The translations under genes and the position numbers were made by a program. Below the pieces are notes generated by a model that worked only from the letters and a program-made list of their open reading frames with translations, searched no databases and was not told the origin of the DNA. Below are positions 52,298 to 60,663 of a stretch of DNA of 64,000 nucleotides, piece after piece. The stretch is from NCBI RefSeq assembly GCF_003664255.1, contig NZ_RCCV01000001.1:1116001-1180000 (forward strand), read 5' to 3'. Numbering within the stretch: the first letter of the stretch is position 1; each line of letters opens with the position of its first letter. The stretch comes from Micromonospora sp. M71_S20 (GTDB taxonomy: Bacteria > Actinomycetota > Actinomycetes > Mycobacteriales > Micromonosporaceae).

Positions 52298-53203
52298 CTA
52301 CGCCGCGGAGGAGACCGGCACGTGGCGGACGAGTTCCGCCCGCGAGGAGATGCCCAGCCGGCGGAACAGGCCGCGCAGGTGGTAGTTGACCGTGTGCGGC
52401 GACAGTCGCACCCGGGTCGCGATCTGCCGGTTGGTCATGCCCTCGGCGACGAGTCGCGCGATGGCCCGCTCGACGCCGCTGAACGACTCCCACGCGCCGC
52501 CAGCGTCCGGACGGTGCTCCCGGGCGGCCGGCGCGGAGCGCAGCCCGATCCTGCGCCGCAGGTCGGCGGGGACCACTGGCTCGGCCGACGGGTCGGCGGC
52601 GCGGGACGCACCGGCCACGGCCCGGCGCAGGCGCAGGCGGTCGCGGTCGGCGCGAAGCGCCTGCCGCACGGCGGGCGGCAGGGCGTCGAGCACCGCCCAC
52701 CACACCAGTTCGTGCCGGAAGGCGAGGTCGTCGCCCACCCAGTCGAGCAGTCCGGCGTCGAGCAGCGCGTCCAGGTCCGGCAGCATCTGGGCGGTGTTCC
52801 GCCCGGTCATCCCCGCCAGCTCCGCCAGCTGGCAGGAGCGGCCGAGCACGGCGGCCACCCGCAACAGCTGCCAGGATCCGGTGGGCGCGCCGCGCAGCGT
52901 GGCGCGGACCAGCTCCTGGACCCGCCTCGGCGTCCGCGCCCGGCCGGGCCCGTCGGTGACGCCCTCGACACGGATCCCCTCGCGCAGGGCGGCCAGCAGC
53001 AGCGGGTCCCCCTGCGCGGCGGCGACGAGCAGACGCACGGCGGGCTCCGCCACGACACCCGACGGGTCGGCGACGAGCCGACCCACGGCCTCCCCGGAGA
53101 GCGGGCGGCCCGCGTCGGCGAGCGTCCCGACCATCTGCGACAACTGCTCGTCCTCGTACGCCACAACACAATCGTGCACGTGAATGTCTGCCGGTCTCAA
53201 CAT
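52298..53203 (-). CDS. LuxR-type regulator, truncated LAL-like
   Basis: ATG 53203 gives 301 residues; a TTG start at 53230 is possible. The C-terminal helix-turn-helix is clear (FSGVERAIARLVAEGMTN, then LSPHTVNYHLRGLFRRLG). The N-terminal 200 residues resemble the C-terminal half of a LAL ATPase region (LLLAALREG, WQLLRVAAVLGRS), but no Walker A motif remains. It is divergent from the oxygenase gene at 53331 and upstream of the A-T-R NRPS operon. It probably controls one or both. Confidence 0.88.
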   Translation of the reverse strand: MLRPADIHVHDCVVAYEDEQLSQMVGTLADAGRPLSGEAVGRLVADPSGVVAEPAVRLLVAAAQGDPLLLAALREGIRVEGVTDGPGRARTPRRVQELVRATLRGAPTGSWQLLRVAAVLGRSCQLAELAGMTGRNTAQMLPDLDALLDAGLLDWVGDDLAFRHELVWWAVLDALPPAVRQALRADRDRLRLRRAVAGASRAADPSAEPVVPADLRRRIGLRSAPAAREHRPDAGGAWESFSGVERAIARLVAEGMTNRQIATRVRLSPHTVNYHLRGLFRRLGISSRAELVRHVPVSSAA

Positions 53204-53330
53204 TGCCTTACCGCCAGGTACGCCGAGCAATTACCCGCACGTGGGGGAAGCGGGGCCGCAGCGGCTTCCCGGGGGATGACTCGGGATTGCTTCGATCAAT
53301 GTAATGACGTCGCGAGAGAGGCGGGCAGTT

Positions 53331-54272
53331 GTGGAACCCGTTGTGGTCCAGGATTTCGTACCGGCGATCGACCTGTCGGGCCGCACCACCGCCGAGGGGC
53401 GCGCGGCCATCGCGGCAGCCATCGGCAAGGCGTGCGAGGGTTCGGGGTTCTTCACCGTCGTGGGGCACGGCGTGCCCCGGGACCTGGTGAACCGCATGTA
53501 CACCACCACCAAGACCTTCTTCACCCGACCGGAGGAGGAGAAGGACCGGAGCGCGAACCGCGGTTCCGGAGTGTCGGGTCTGCGCCGCCCGGGCGGCCCG
53601 TACGAGGCGTTCGCCGCGCACGTGACGGGCGACCTGAGCGACGAGGAGCGCGCGCGGCTCGGCACGCACCCGGCCACCTGGAAGGCGGCGAACATCTGGC
53701 CGGACGACGACTTCAAGGCCGTCTGGTACGAGTACATCGCCGCCATGACCGAACTGTCGGCGGACATCATGCGGCTGTTCGCGCTCGCGCTCGGGCTGCC
53801 GGAGGGCTTCTTCGACAGCAAGTTCGACGAGCACGTGTCCCTGATCATCGCCAACTACTACTACCCGACGCCCGACGACGGTGTGCTGCGGCGGGAGATG
53901 CACACCGACTGGGGCAGCCTGACGGTGCTCTACGTGGAGGACGAGCTCGGCGGGCTCCAGGTGCGGCGCGGCGACGACGACTGGCTGGACGTGCCCGCCA
54001 TCCCCGGCAGCTTCGTGGTGAACATCGGCGACCTGATGGCGTTCTGGACCGGCGGCCGGTGGGCGTCGACCGTGCACCGGGTGGTCAACCCGGAGGGGAC
54101 GGACGCGCCCTCGCGCGTCTCCATCCCCTTCTTCTACCTGCCCAACCACGACACCACGATCGAGCCCATGCGCCCGCTGGCCCAGGAGAGCGCCGAGGCC
54201 GGGCTCGACCGGGTGACCGTCGGGGAGTGGTTCTCGCACAAGATGCAGTCGACGTACCAGGCTTCCGCGTAG
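53331..54272 (+). CDS. Isopenicillin-N-synthase-like Fe(II)/2-oxoglutarate oxygenase
   Basis: GTG 53331 (AGAGAGG nine bases upstream) gives 313 residues; ATG 53304 would add nine but lacks a ribosome site. The DIOX N-domain ends near GLRRPGGPYEA, and the catalytic core has His and Asp in EMHTDWGSLTVLY, the distal His in TVHRVVNP and the 2-oxoglutarate Arg in SRVSIPFFY. Plant-type 2-oxoglutarate oxygenases of this group hydroxylate, desaturate or cyclise small molecules. It is the third non-haem iron oxygenase of the window and a plausible late tailoring enzyme. Confidence 0.9.
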   Translation: MEPVVVQDFVPAIDLSGRTTAEGRAAIAAAIGKACEGSGFFTVVGHGVPRDLVNRMYTTTKTFFTRPEEEKDRSANRGSGVSGLRRPGGPYEAFAAHVTGDLSDEERARLGTHPATWKAANIWPDDDFKAVWYEYIAAMTELSADIMRLFALALGLPEGFFDSKFDEHVSLIIANYYYPTPDDGVLRREMHTDWGSLTVLYVEDELGGLQVRRGDDDWLDVPAIPGSFVVNIGDLMAFWTGGRWASTVHRVVNPEGTDAPSRVSIPFFYLPNHDTTIEPMRPLAQESAEAGLDRVTVGEWFSHKMQSTYQASA

Positions 54273-54276
54273 CCGG

Positions 54277-54321
54277 GCCGCCCCGCCGGACCGCCCCGTA
54301 CGCGCGGTCCGGTGGGGCGGC
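54277..54321. terminator. Bidirectional GC hairpin
   Basis: Arms 54277-54294 and 54304-54321 are 18 bp with a single G-U type mismatch and a 9-nt loop. They lie between the convergent oxygenase and IspH genes. Confidence 0.75.
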
Positions 54322-54360
54322 GGGGCGGCGTCGTGCAACCCGACAGGCTGCGGTCCGGGG

Positions 54361-55305
54361 TCAGAGGGAACGCACCGCGCCCGGCATGGTGAACTCGATG
54401 GTCTCGCGGGCGACCTCGCGCTCCACCACGGTCACCGGGCCGCGCGCCCGCAGCGCCTCGACCACCCCCTCGACCAGGCGCGGCGGGGCGGACGCGCCCG
54501 CGGTGACCCCGACAATGGTGACACCCGCCAGCCACTCCGGCAGGATCTCCGCCGCGTCCTCGATGAGGTGGGCCGGTCGGCCCGCGCGGCGGGCCAGCTC
54601 GACGAGTCGTTGCGTGTTCGCCGAGTTGGTCGAGCCGACCACGAGCACGAGGTCGGACTCCTCGGCGACCGTACGCAACGCCGTCTGCCGGTTGGTCGAG
54701 GCGTAGCAGATGTCGGCCGAGGACGGCCCGCGCAGCGCCGGGAACCGTTGGCGCAGCACGTCGAGCACCTCGGCGGTCTCGTCCACGGCCAGCGTGGTCT
54801 GGGTCAGGTACGACACCCGGTCCGGGTCGGGCACCTCGACCGTGCGCGCGTCCTCCAGCGACTGCACGAGGAGCGTCCGGTCCGGCGCCTCGCCCAGGGT
54901 GCCCTCGGTCTCCTCGTGCCCCGCGTGCCCGACGAGGAGGACGGTGTCCCCCCGGTCGGCGTACCGGCGCGCCTCCGTGTGCACCTTCGCCACCAGCGGA
55001 CACGTCGCGTCGAACACCTCCAGGCCGAGCCGGGCGGCCTCGGCGCGCACCACGGGCGACACCCCGTGCGCCGAGAACACCACCGTCGCGCCGGCGGGCA
55101 CCTCGTCGAGTTCCTCGACGAACACGGCGCCGCGCGACTCCAGGTCGGCGACGACGTGCGCGTTGTGGACGATCTGTTTGCGGACGTACACCGGGCTGCC
55201 CCGGCTGGCGAGCGCACGCTCGACGATCTCGATCGCACGCTCGACACCGGCGCAGAACGCACGCGGTGCCGCGAGCAGTACCGTTACGGACTCGGCTACG
55301 GACAT
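54361..55305 (-). CDS. ispH: 4-hydroxy-3-methylbut-2-enyl diphosphate reductase
   Basis: ATG 55305 after AAGGAG gives 314 residues. The three [4Fe-4S] cysteines are seen in AFCAGVERA (Cys18), DATCPLV and [10 protein letters not shown], and the catalytic Glu/Thr region in [10 protein letters not shown]. IspH makes IPP and DMAPP in the last step of the MEP pathway. A copy inside a biosynthetic cluster, together with idi and a UbiA gene 21 kb away, suggests a dedicated boost of isoprenoid supply. It is likely a second copy to a housekeeping ispH elsewhere, which I cannot check. Confidence 0.95.
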   Translation of the reverse strand: MSVAESVTVLLAAPRAFCAGVERAIEIVERALASRGSPVYVRKQIVHNAHVVADLESRGAVFVEELDEVPAGATVVFSAHGVSPVVRAEAARLGLEVFDATCPLVAKVHTEARRYADRGDTVLLVGHAGHEETEGTLGEAPDRTLLVQSLEDARTVEVPDPDRVSYLTQTTLAVDETAEVLDVLRQRFPALRGPSSADICYASTNRQTALRTVAEESDLVLVVGSTNSANTQRLVELARRAGRPAHLIEDAAEILPEWLAGVTIVGVTAGASAPPRLVEGVVEALRARGPVTVVEREVARETIEFTMPGAVRSL

Positions 55306-55504
55306 CGCGCACTCCTTCCCACGCATCTCCGCAGTATCGAGCCGCGTCCTCGCAATCCGGTGGGGTTCCGGTGGAGCACCAGGGACGACGCCCCGCGCCG
55401 ACCGCGCCGGGGCCCGGTGGTGGCGGGCCCGCGCCGTCGGACCGCGACGATACGACGGGTGCCGCCGGTGGCGCCAGCGCCCGTCGGCCGTGCCTACGTG
55501 TCCG

Positions 55505-56089
55505 CTATCCGTCGACCCGGTAGGCGGCGAGAACCGTCTCGGAGATGAGGCGGGGGGCGTCCGCCCGGTCCACCTGCCCGCTGGCCACGTCGACGGCGGC
55601 GCCCTTCATGATGTGGTGCAGGACGCTGGTCAGCCAGCTGGCCGGCAGGTCGGCCCGGAACACCCCTTCGTCCTGACCCCGGCGGATCAACTGGTCGACG
55701 CGCCGCGCCGGCTCGGCGTGCAGCTCGTGCACGCGTTCGGGCGGCAGCGCCGCCTGCGCCGCCTCCAGGACGGCACTCGACTGGGCGATCAGCAGCCAGC
55801 TCGACCGGATCAGCACGCGCAGCGCGTCGCGCGGGTCGCCGGTCAGGTCGAGGCCCGCCAGGAGCTCCTCCCCCTCGGCCAGCACCCGGGTCAGCGCGGC
55901 CTCGACCAGGGCGTCGCGGGACGGGAAGTGACCGTAGAGGGTCACCCGACCCACCCGCGCGGCCTGTGCGATCTCGCTGACGCTCGCGTCGGGGTCACGG
56001 CTCAGGCAGGTCACCGCCGCCTCCAGGATCCTCTCCACGTTCTGCTGGGCGTCGGCCCGGCGGGTCGGCTTGGCAAGTGGGCGAGTCAT
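55505..56089 (-). CDS. TetR-family repressor
   Basis: ATG 56089 after AGGGGAAG gives 194 residues; the frame extends upstream to 56149 without a ribosome site. The helix-turn-helix is in [19 protein letters not shown]. The ligand domain is the type often seen with efflux pumps. It is divergent from the MFS gene at 56183, and an 18-bp inverted repeat sits between the two, so it most likely represses the exporter and itself until the product appears. Confidence 0.93.
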   Translation of the reverse strand: MTRPLAKPTRRADAQQNVERILEAAVTCLSRDPDASVSEIAQAARVGRVTLYGHFPSRDALVEAALTRVLAEGEELLAGLDLTGDPRDALRVLIRSSWLLIAQSSAVLEAAQAALPPERVHELHAEPARRVDQLIRRGQDEGVFRADLPASWLTSVLHHIMKGAAVDVASGQVDRADAPRLISETVLAAYRVDG

Positions 56090-56141
56090 GGAACTTCCCC
56101 TAAGTCGAACAGTCTTGCATGAGTTAACGTGTCTCCGTAAC

Positions 56142-56159
56142 TTGAACACTACCGTTCAA
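56142..56159. promoter_or_regulatory. Inverted repeat TTGAAC-N6-GTTCAA, probable TetR operator
   Basis: Perfect 6-bp arms flank ACTACC in the 93-bp divergent region between the TetR and MFS genes, about 23 bp before the MFS start. The position suits a repressor site over the MFS promoter. Confidence 0.6.
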
Positions 56160-56182
56160 CTTGGCGGAGGAGCCTGGCAGCC

Positions 56183-57574
56183 ATGGCGGAACCTGTGACC
56201 GCAACCGAAACTTCCACACCCGCAAGTCCGCACCCGCAGCGCTGGCGGATCCTGGGCCTCGTCGGCATCGCCCAGCTGATGCTGATCCTGGACGTCACCG
56301 TCGTCGCGATCGCCCTGCCGCACATGGGGGCGGACCTGGGCATGGAGCGGGAAGCCCTCACGTGGGTGGTGAGTGGATACACCCTCACGTTCGGCGGCCT
56401 GCTGCTGCTCGGCGGTCGCGCCGCGGACCTGTTCGGCGCCCGACGCCTCGTCCTCGCCGGGCTCCTGCTGTTCAGCGCCGCGTCCCTGACGGCGGGCCTG
56501 GCGACCAGCGGCCCCATGCTGCTGGGCGGTCGCATCGGGCAGGGCCTCGCGGCGGCGATCCTCTCCCCCGCCGCCCTGTCCCTCGTCGTCACGATCTTCG
56601 ACGGCGACGAGCGCAACAAGGCGCTCGGCATCTGGTCGGCGCTCGGCGGCGGTGGCGCCGCCCTGGGCGTCCTCCTCGGCGGCCTGCTCACCGCCGGGCC
56701 GGGCTGGCCCTGGGTGTTCTTCGTCAACGTGCCGGTCGGGATCATCCTGCTGCTGGCCCTCCGGATGCAGCTTCCGCCCCAGGCGCCCACCGGCGCGACG
56801 GCCCGGCTCGACGTACCCGGCGCGGTGCTGGTGACGGCGGCCACCGGATCGCTGATCTACGCGCTGATCCGCGCCGGCGACATCGGCTGGGGCAACCCGA
56901 CGATCCTGCTGCTGCTGGTGGCCGCCGTGCTCCTCTACGCCGCGTTCGTCGTCCGCCAGCGCCGCGCCGCGAGCCCGCTGATGGACGTACGGCTCCTGCT
57001 CCGTCGGCCGGTGGCGACCGGGGCGCTGCTGATCCTCGTCGCGACCGCGCTGATGATCACCGTCTTCTTCCTGGGCACGTTCTACCTCCAGAACCACCAG
57101 GGCTACGGCGCCCTGCGCACCGGGCTGCTCTTCCTGCCCGTGGCGATCACGACCATGCTCGGCGCGAACGCCGCCGGCCGCGTCATCGGCCGGATCGGGG
57201 CACGGACCCTCGGCGTCCTGGGCCTGCTCGTCTCGGCCGCCGGCATGGCGGTCCCCGCCGCCGTCGACGGGACCGCGGCCCTCGTCGTCGGGGTGAGCGT
57301 CGCCGCCGCCGGCACGGGCGTCCTCTTCGTCGTGGCGTCCGCCGTCGCGCTCGGTCAGGTCGCGCCGCAGGAGGCCGGTCTCGCGTCCGGCATCGTCAGC
57401 ACCTTCCACGAGTTCGGCGCCTCGCTCGGCGCCGCCGTCGTGTCGAGCATGGCCGCGGCCAGCATCGCGGGCACCAGCACGGCCGGCTTCTCCCGCGGCT
57501 TCACCACGGGCGCCGTCATCGCCGCCGCCGCCGCGGTCCTGGCCTTCTTCCTCACCCCCCGGCCGACCCACTGA
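56183..57574 (+). CDS. MFS multidrug/metabolite exporter (DHA2, EmrB/QacA type)
   Basis: ATG 56183 after GGAGGAG gives 463 residues with about 14 membrane helices. Motif D1-like ILDVTVVAIALPHM in helix 1 and motif A as GGRAADLFGARR are visible. It is paired with the divergent TetR gene and followed by two strong hairpins, so it is a stand-alone resistance unit at the right end of block B. It may export the product of block B. Confidence 0.93.
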   Translation: MAEPVTATETSTPASPHPQRWRILGLVGIAQLMLILDVTVVAIALPHMGADLGMEREALTWVVSGYTLTFGGLLLLGGRAADLFGARRLVLAGLLLFSAASLTAGLATSGPMLLGGRIGQGLAAAILSPAALSLVVTIFDGDERNKALGIWSALGGGGAALGVLLGGLLTAGPGWPWVFFVNVPVGIILLLALRMQLPPQAPTGATARLDVPGAVLVTAATGSLIYALIRAGDIGWGNPTILLLLVAAVLLYAAFVVRQRRAASPLMDVRLLLRRPVATGALLILVATALMITVFFLGTFYLQNHQGYGALRTGLLFLPVAITTMLGANAAGRVIGRIGARTLGVLGLLVSAAGMAVPAAVDGTAALVVGVSVAAAGTGVLFVVASAVALGQVAPQEAGLASGIVSTFHEFGASLGAAVVSSMAAASIAGTSTAGFSRGFTTGAVIAAAAAVLAFFLTPRPTH

Positions 57575-57581
57575 GCCCCGG

Positions 57582-57620
57582 CCCGGTGGTCGGTCGGGGG
57601 CCCGCCCGCCGACCACCGGG
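57582..57620 (+). terminator. Hairpin after the MFS gene
   Basis: CCCGGTGGTCGG (57582-57593) pairs perfectly with CCGACCACCGGG (57609-57620), a 12-bp stem with a 15-nt loop, 7 bp past the stop codon. Confidence 0.75.
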
Positions 57621-57628
57621 TCGGACAC

Positions 57629-57679
57629 CGACGCGGCGGTGGGGGACGCGCGGGCGCGCCGTCCCCCACCGCCGCGTCG
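57629..57679. terminator. 20-bp perfect hairpin
   Basis: Arms 57629-57648 and 57660-57679 are fully complementary with an 11-nt loop. It follows the first hairpin by 8 bp and abuts the remnant regulator gene, so it insulates the cluster end. Confidence 0.75.
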
Positions 57680-57683
57680 ACGA

Positions 57684-58057
57684 GCCGGCGATGATGGCGG
57701 CGGGGTTCCTGCGCATGCGGACCGTCGTCGAGCCCAACGTCGTCGGGCTCGCGGTGAACGCCTTCATCACCCTCAGCGTCAACCCCACGCAGCTCGGGCA
57801 GGCCGGCGAACTGCTCGCCGCACCCCGCCGTGCTCATGATCGCCGCGACGACCGGAGACCGGAACCTGTGCGGCGAGATCGCACTGGAGAGCGACGCCGC
57901 GCTCTACGAGTTCCTGTCCGGCACCATCGGCCAGCTCCCCGGCCTCCAGCACGCCGACGTGGCCGTCGCCCTGCGTTCCGTCAAGCGGGCGGGGATGATC
58001 CTGCCGCCTGCGCCTCCCGCAGGCGAAGTGAGCCGTCGCAGCGTGGGCGCGGGTTGA
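57684..58057 (+). pseudogene. Lrp/AsnC-family regulator remnant, 5'-truncated and frameshifted
   Basis: Only the ligand-binding (RAM) domain is left. One frame reads GFLRMRTVVEPNVVGLAV then ITLSVNPTQLGQAGELL up to about 57815. The next frame continues with HPAVLMIAATTGDRNL and DALYEFLSGTIGQLPGL and ends with ALRSVKRAG. Joining them at the GCCGCACCCC run needs a single-base change, after which the domain is collinear with Lrp/AsnC proteins. The DNA-binding half is absent, and the upstream sequence is a terminator. It is a decayed gene marking the old genome edge of the cluster. Confidence 0.7.
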
Positions 58058-58207
58058 GCTGAGCCACGTATCGGGCGGAGCGGACGCGCCGAACGCCAGA
58101 AGCCTCTCTCTCCGATCCCGGCACGGGAGGCGGCCCAACTTGCCCGCCAGGAAAGTACGCGCTACTTTCCTATGAGGAAAGCTACTCGTCCGATCGGGAG
58201 AGGGCCC

Positions 58208-58633
58208 ATGAACCCACGCGAAGCAGAACAGACACTGGCACAGGTGGCCGAGCGTCGTCGTCAGAGCATCGAGGCCGGCACCGCCGCCTGGTCCCCACGC
58301 GCGCTGTGGACCATCTGCCTCGGCGTCATCGCCCTGGGTCTGCTCACCGACGCGGACATGATCTGGCTGTGGGCGTTGCTGGTGGTCCTCGGCCTGGGGA
58401 CGGCGTGGAACCGCGGCGTCCAGCTCCGGCCGACCCGCTCGTCCCGGCACTGGAAGGTGGCGCTGGTGGCGACCTTCGTCCTGGCCTTCGCCGCCGACAT
58501 CGCCGTGCAGTTCGTCGTCCGCGCCCTGCAGTGGCCGATGCCCAACACCCTCGGCGCCCTCGGCGCCGCCGTGACCATCGCCCTGCTCAGCCGGCCGGTG
58601 CAGGCGCGCCTGGTCGCCAGCCTGCGCCCGTGA
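58208..58633 (+). CDS. Small integral membrane protein
   Basis: ATG 58208 behind GGGAGAGG gives 141 residues with an N-terminal charged helix (REAEQTLAQVAERRRQ) and about four hydrophobic segments. It overlaps the following winged-helix regulator gene by 4 bp (GTGA), and the two form a common actinomycete pair. Its function is not known to me. The start of the transcript may lie in the AT-richer stretch near 58155-58190. Confidence 0.8.
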   Translation: MNPREAEQTLAQVAERRRQSIEAGTAAWSPRALWTICLGVIALGLLTDADMIWLWALLVVLGLGTAWNRGVQLRPTRSSRHWKVALVATFVLAFAADIAVQFVVRALQWPMPNTLGALGAAVTIALLSRPVQARLVASLRP

Positions 58634-59004
58634 ACCGCCCCCGACCGGCGACGCCCACCGCCCCCGGCGCACCGCTGCCCGCAGCCGGCCTGGACGAGTT
58701 CCTGCACACCCCCGCCCGGTTGAACATCTGCGCTCTGCTCGCCCCGGCCGAGTGGGTGCTGTTCTCCTTCCTGCGGGACAGCATCGGCACCAGTGACTCC
58801 GCGCTGTCCAAACAACTCACGACGCTCGAACAGGCCGGCTTCGTGGAGATCCGCAAGGACCACAACGTCCGGCGTCAGACCTCCGTCCGCCTCACGGACA
58901 ACGGGCGTGCGAGGTTCGACGCCTACCTGGCCAGCCTTGAGGACCTCGTCGCCCGAGCGCGCGGCGCAGCCGACAGCGCACAGATCCGGAGCGGGCAGGG
59001 CTGA
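58630..59004 (+). CDS. Winged-helix transcriptional regulator (MarR/PadR-like)
   Basis: GTG 58630 gives 124 residues. The helix-turn-helix and wing are seen in ICALLAPAEWVLFSFLRD, SDSALSKQLTTLEQAGFVEI and NVRRQTSVRLTDNGRARFD. It is translationally coupled to the membrane protein upstream and probably controls that small operon. Ligand unknown. Confidence 0.85.
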   Translation: MNRPRPATPTAPGAPLPAAGLDEFLHTPARLNICALLAPAEWVLFSFLRDSIGTSDSALSKQLTTLEQAGFVEIRKDHNVRRQTSVRLTDNGRARFDAYLASLEDLVARARGAADSAQIRSGQG

Positions 59005-59104
59005 ACGTCCGGGATCGAACGGCCGCCCCGCCAGGGACGGCCGGCGCCGTCAGCGGCCGCCGACCGTATCGCCGCCCTCGCCGGACTCCCGCTCCTCCGG
59101 GCCG

Positions 59105-59464
59105 TCAGTCGTGGTCGGGGATGCCGGCCACCCGGTGCGACGCGGCGTGCATCACTTCGGTTGCCAGCCGACGCACGTGACCTCCCCTGGCGCGGTACAG
59201 CGCGCGTCGGCCGTCGCGCCGCATGGTGACCAGTCCTGCCAGCCGCAGCTTGCCCAGGTGCTGCGACACCGCCGGCCGCGCCACTCCCAGCGCCGCCACC
59301 AGCGCGGTCACGTCGTGCTCCCCGTCGACGAGCAGCCACATCAACCGCAGCCGCGTGCCGTCCGCGAGCATCCGCAACATCTCGGTTGCCGCCTCGACCT
59401 GGCTGTCGACAGGGAGACGTTGTTGCAGGTCGTTGGCACCTGCAACATTGTCGCGTGCGTACAT
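59105..59464 (-). CDS. ArsR/SmtB-family metal-sensing repressor
   Basis: The 119-residue protein (ATG 59464; GTG 59470 also possible) has the family pattern VEAATEMLRMLADGTRLRLM, then VTALVAALGVARPAVSQHL. The C-terminus has several His (GGHVRRLATEVMHAASHRV, DHD), like the alpha-5 zinc site of SmtB/CzrA. It diverges from the CDF transporter gene and is expected to repress it until zinc, cobalt or a similar metal binds. Confidence 0.9.
   Translation of the reverse strand: MYARDNVAGANDLQQRLPVDSQVEAATEMLRMLADGTRLRLMWLLVDGEHDVTALVAALGVARPAVSQHLGKLRLAGLVTMRRDGRRALYRARGGHVRRLATEVMHAASHRVAGIPDHD
59422..59446. repeat. Perfect inverted repeat GTTGCAGGT-N7-ACCTGCAAC
   Basis: Nine-bp arms with a 7-bp spacer lie within the first codons of the ArsR gene as annotated. 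If the real start is further downstream, this would be an operator; otherwise it may act as a roadblock or mRNA hairpin. Confidence 0.4.
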
Positions 59465-59531
59465 GAGCACATATTATCGCCACCGTCGGGGATGCCGGTC
59501 CGCTATGCCGTCAAGGACGTTGGGAGACGCG

Positions 59532-60596
59532 GTGAACGACCACGGGCACACCCAGGATCACGACCACCCGCACGAACACGGCCACCACCACGGGGGCCGG
59601 CTCGCCGCGTGGCGGCATCGGCTGACCCACGCGGTCGTCCCCCACTCGCACGACTCCCGCGCGAAGATCGACCCGGCGTTGGAGTCCTCCCGTGCGGGGC
59701 TACGCGCCCTGTGGATCTCACTCGTGGGCCTCGGGATCACCGCCGTCGCCCAGGCCGTCATCGTCGTGCTGTCCGGCTCGGTCGCCCTGCTCGGCGACAC
59801 CCTGCACAACGTCGCCGACGCCCTGACCGCCGTACCGCTGGCGATCGCCTTCCTCCTCGGCCGGCGTGCCGCCACCCGCGCCTACACCTACGGCTACGGC
59901 CGCGCCGAGGACATCGCCGGGATCATCATCGTCGCGGTCATCGCGGCGTCCGCCGTCGCCGCCGCCTGGACCGCCGTCGCCCGGCTGCTGCACCCGGCCG
60001 AAGTGACCCACCTGCCCTGGGTGGCCGCCGCCGGCTTCGTCGGCTTCGTCGGCAACGAGCTGGTCGCCCGCTACCGCATCCGCGTCGGCCGCCGCATCGG
60101 CTCCGCCGCCCTGGTCGCCGACGGCCTGCACGCCCGCACCGACGGCTACACCTCCCTCGCCGTGCTCCTCGCCGCCGGTGGGGCCGCCCTCGGCTGGCGC
60201 TGGGCCGACCCGGTCGTCGGCCTGGCGATCGCCGTCGCCATCGCCTTCGTCCTCAGGGACGCCGCCCGCGAGGTCTACCGGCGGCTCATGGACGCCGTCG
60301 ACCCCGCCATCGTCGACCAGGCCGAAACCACGCTGCGCGCCGTCGACGGCGTCCGCGACGTCACCACGGTCCGGCTCCGCTGGATCGGCCACCGCCTGCA
60401 CGCCGAAGCCGAACTCGTCGTGGACGCCCACCTCAGCCTCGTCGCCGCCCACGAGATCGCCGCCGACGCCGAACACCAACTCACCCACGCCGTACCGCGA
60501 CTGACCAGCGCCACCGTCCACACCGATCCGGACTGCCACCCCGGCGCCCACCACCACGCCGACCTGTCCCACGAGCGCCGGCAGCCGACCCGCTGA
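59532..60596 (+). CDS. Cation diffusion facilitator metal exporter
   Basis: GTG 59532 after GGAG gives 354 residues. A His/Asp-rich N-terminus (DHDHPHEHGHHHG) is followed by six membrane helices with the metal site motif LLGDTLHNVADAL and, in helix 5, ADGLHARTDGYTS. A cytoplasmic domain with HRLHAEAELVVD and a His-rich end (HPGAHHHADLSHE) completes it. CDF proteins export Zn, Co or Cd by proton exchange. It is controlled by the divergent ArsR gene. The pair seems unrelated to the biosynthetic cluster. Confidence 0.93.
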   Translation: MNDHGHTQDHDHPHEHGHHHGGRLAAWRHRLTHAVVPHSHDSRAKIDPALESSRAGLRALWISLVGLGITAVAQAVIVVLSGSVALLGDTLHNVADALTAVPLAIAFLLGRRAATRAYTYGYGRAEDIAGIIIVAVIAASAVAAAWTAVARLLHPAEVTHLPWVAAAGFVGFVGNELVARYRIRVGRRIGSAALVADGLHARTDGYTSLAVLLAAGGAALGWRWADPVVGLAIAVAIAFVLRDAAREVYRRLMDAVDPAIVDQAETTLRAVDGVRDVTTVRLRWIGHRLHAEAELVVDAHLSLVAAHEIAADAEHQLTHAVPRLTSATVHTDPDCHPGAHHHADLSHERRQPTR

Positions 60597-60663
60597 CGCT
60601 GGCCGGCTCACCGACGGCGGTGGGCACCCCTCGCCGGCGGGCGACCGCTCGTTCGAAAAGCGG

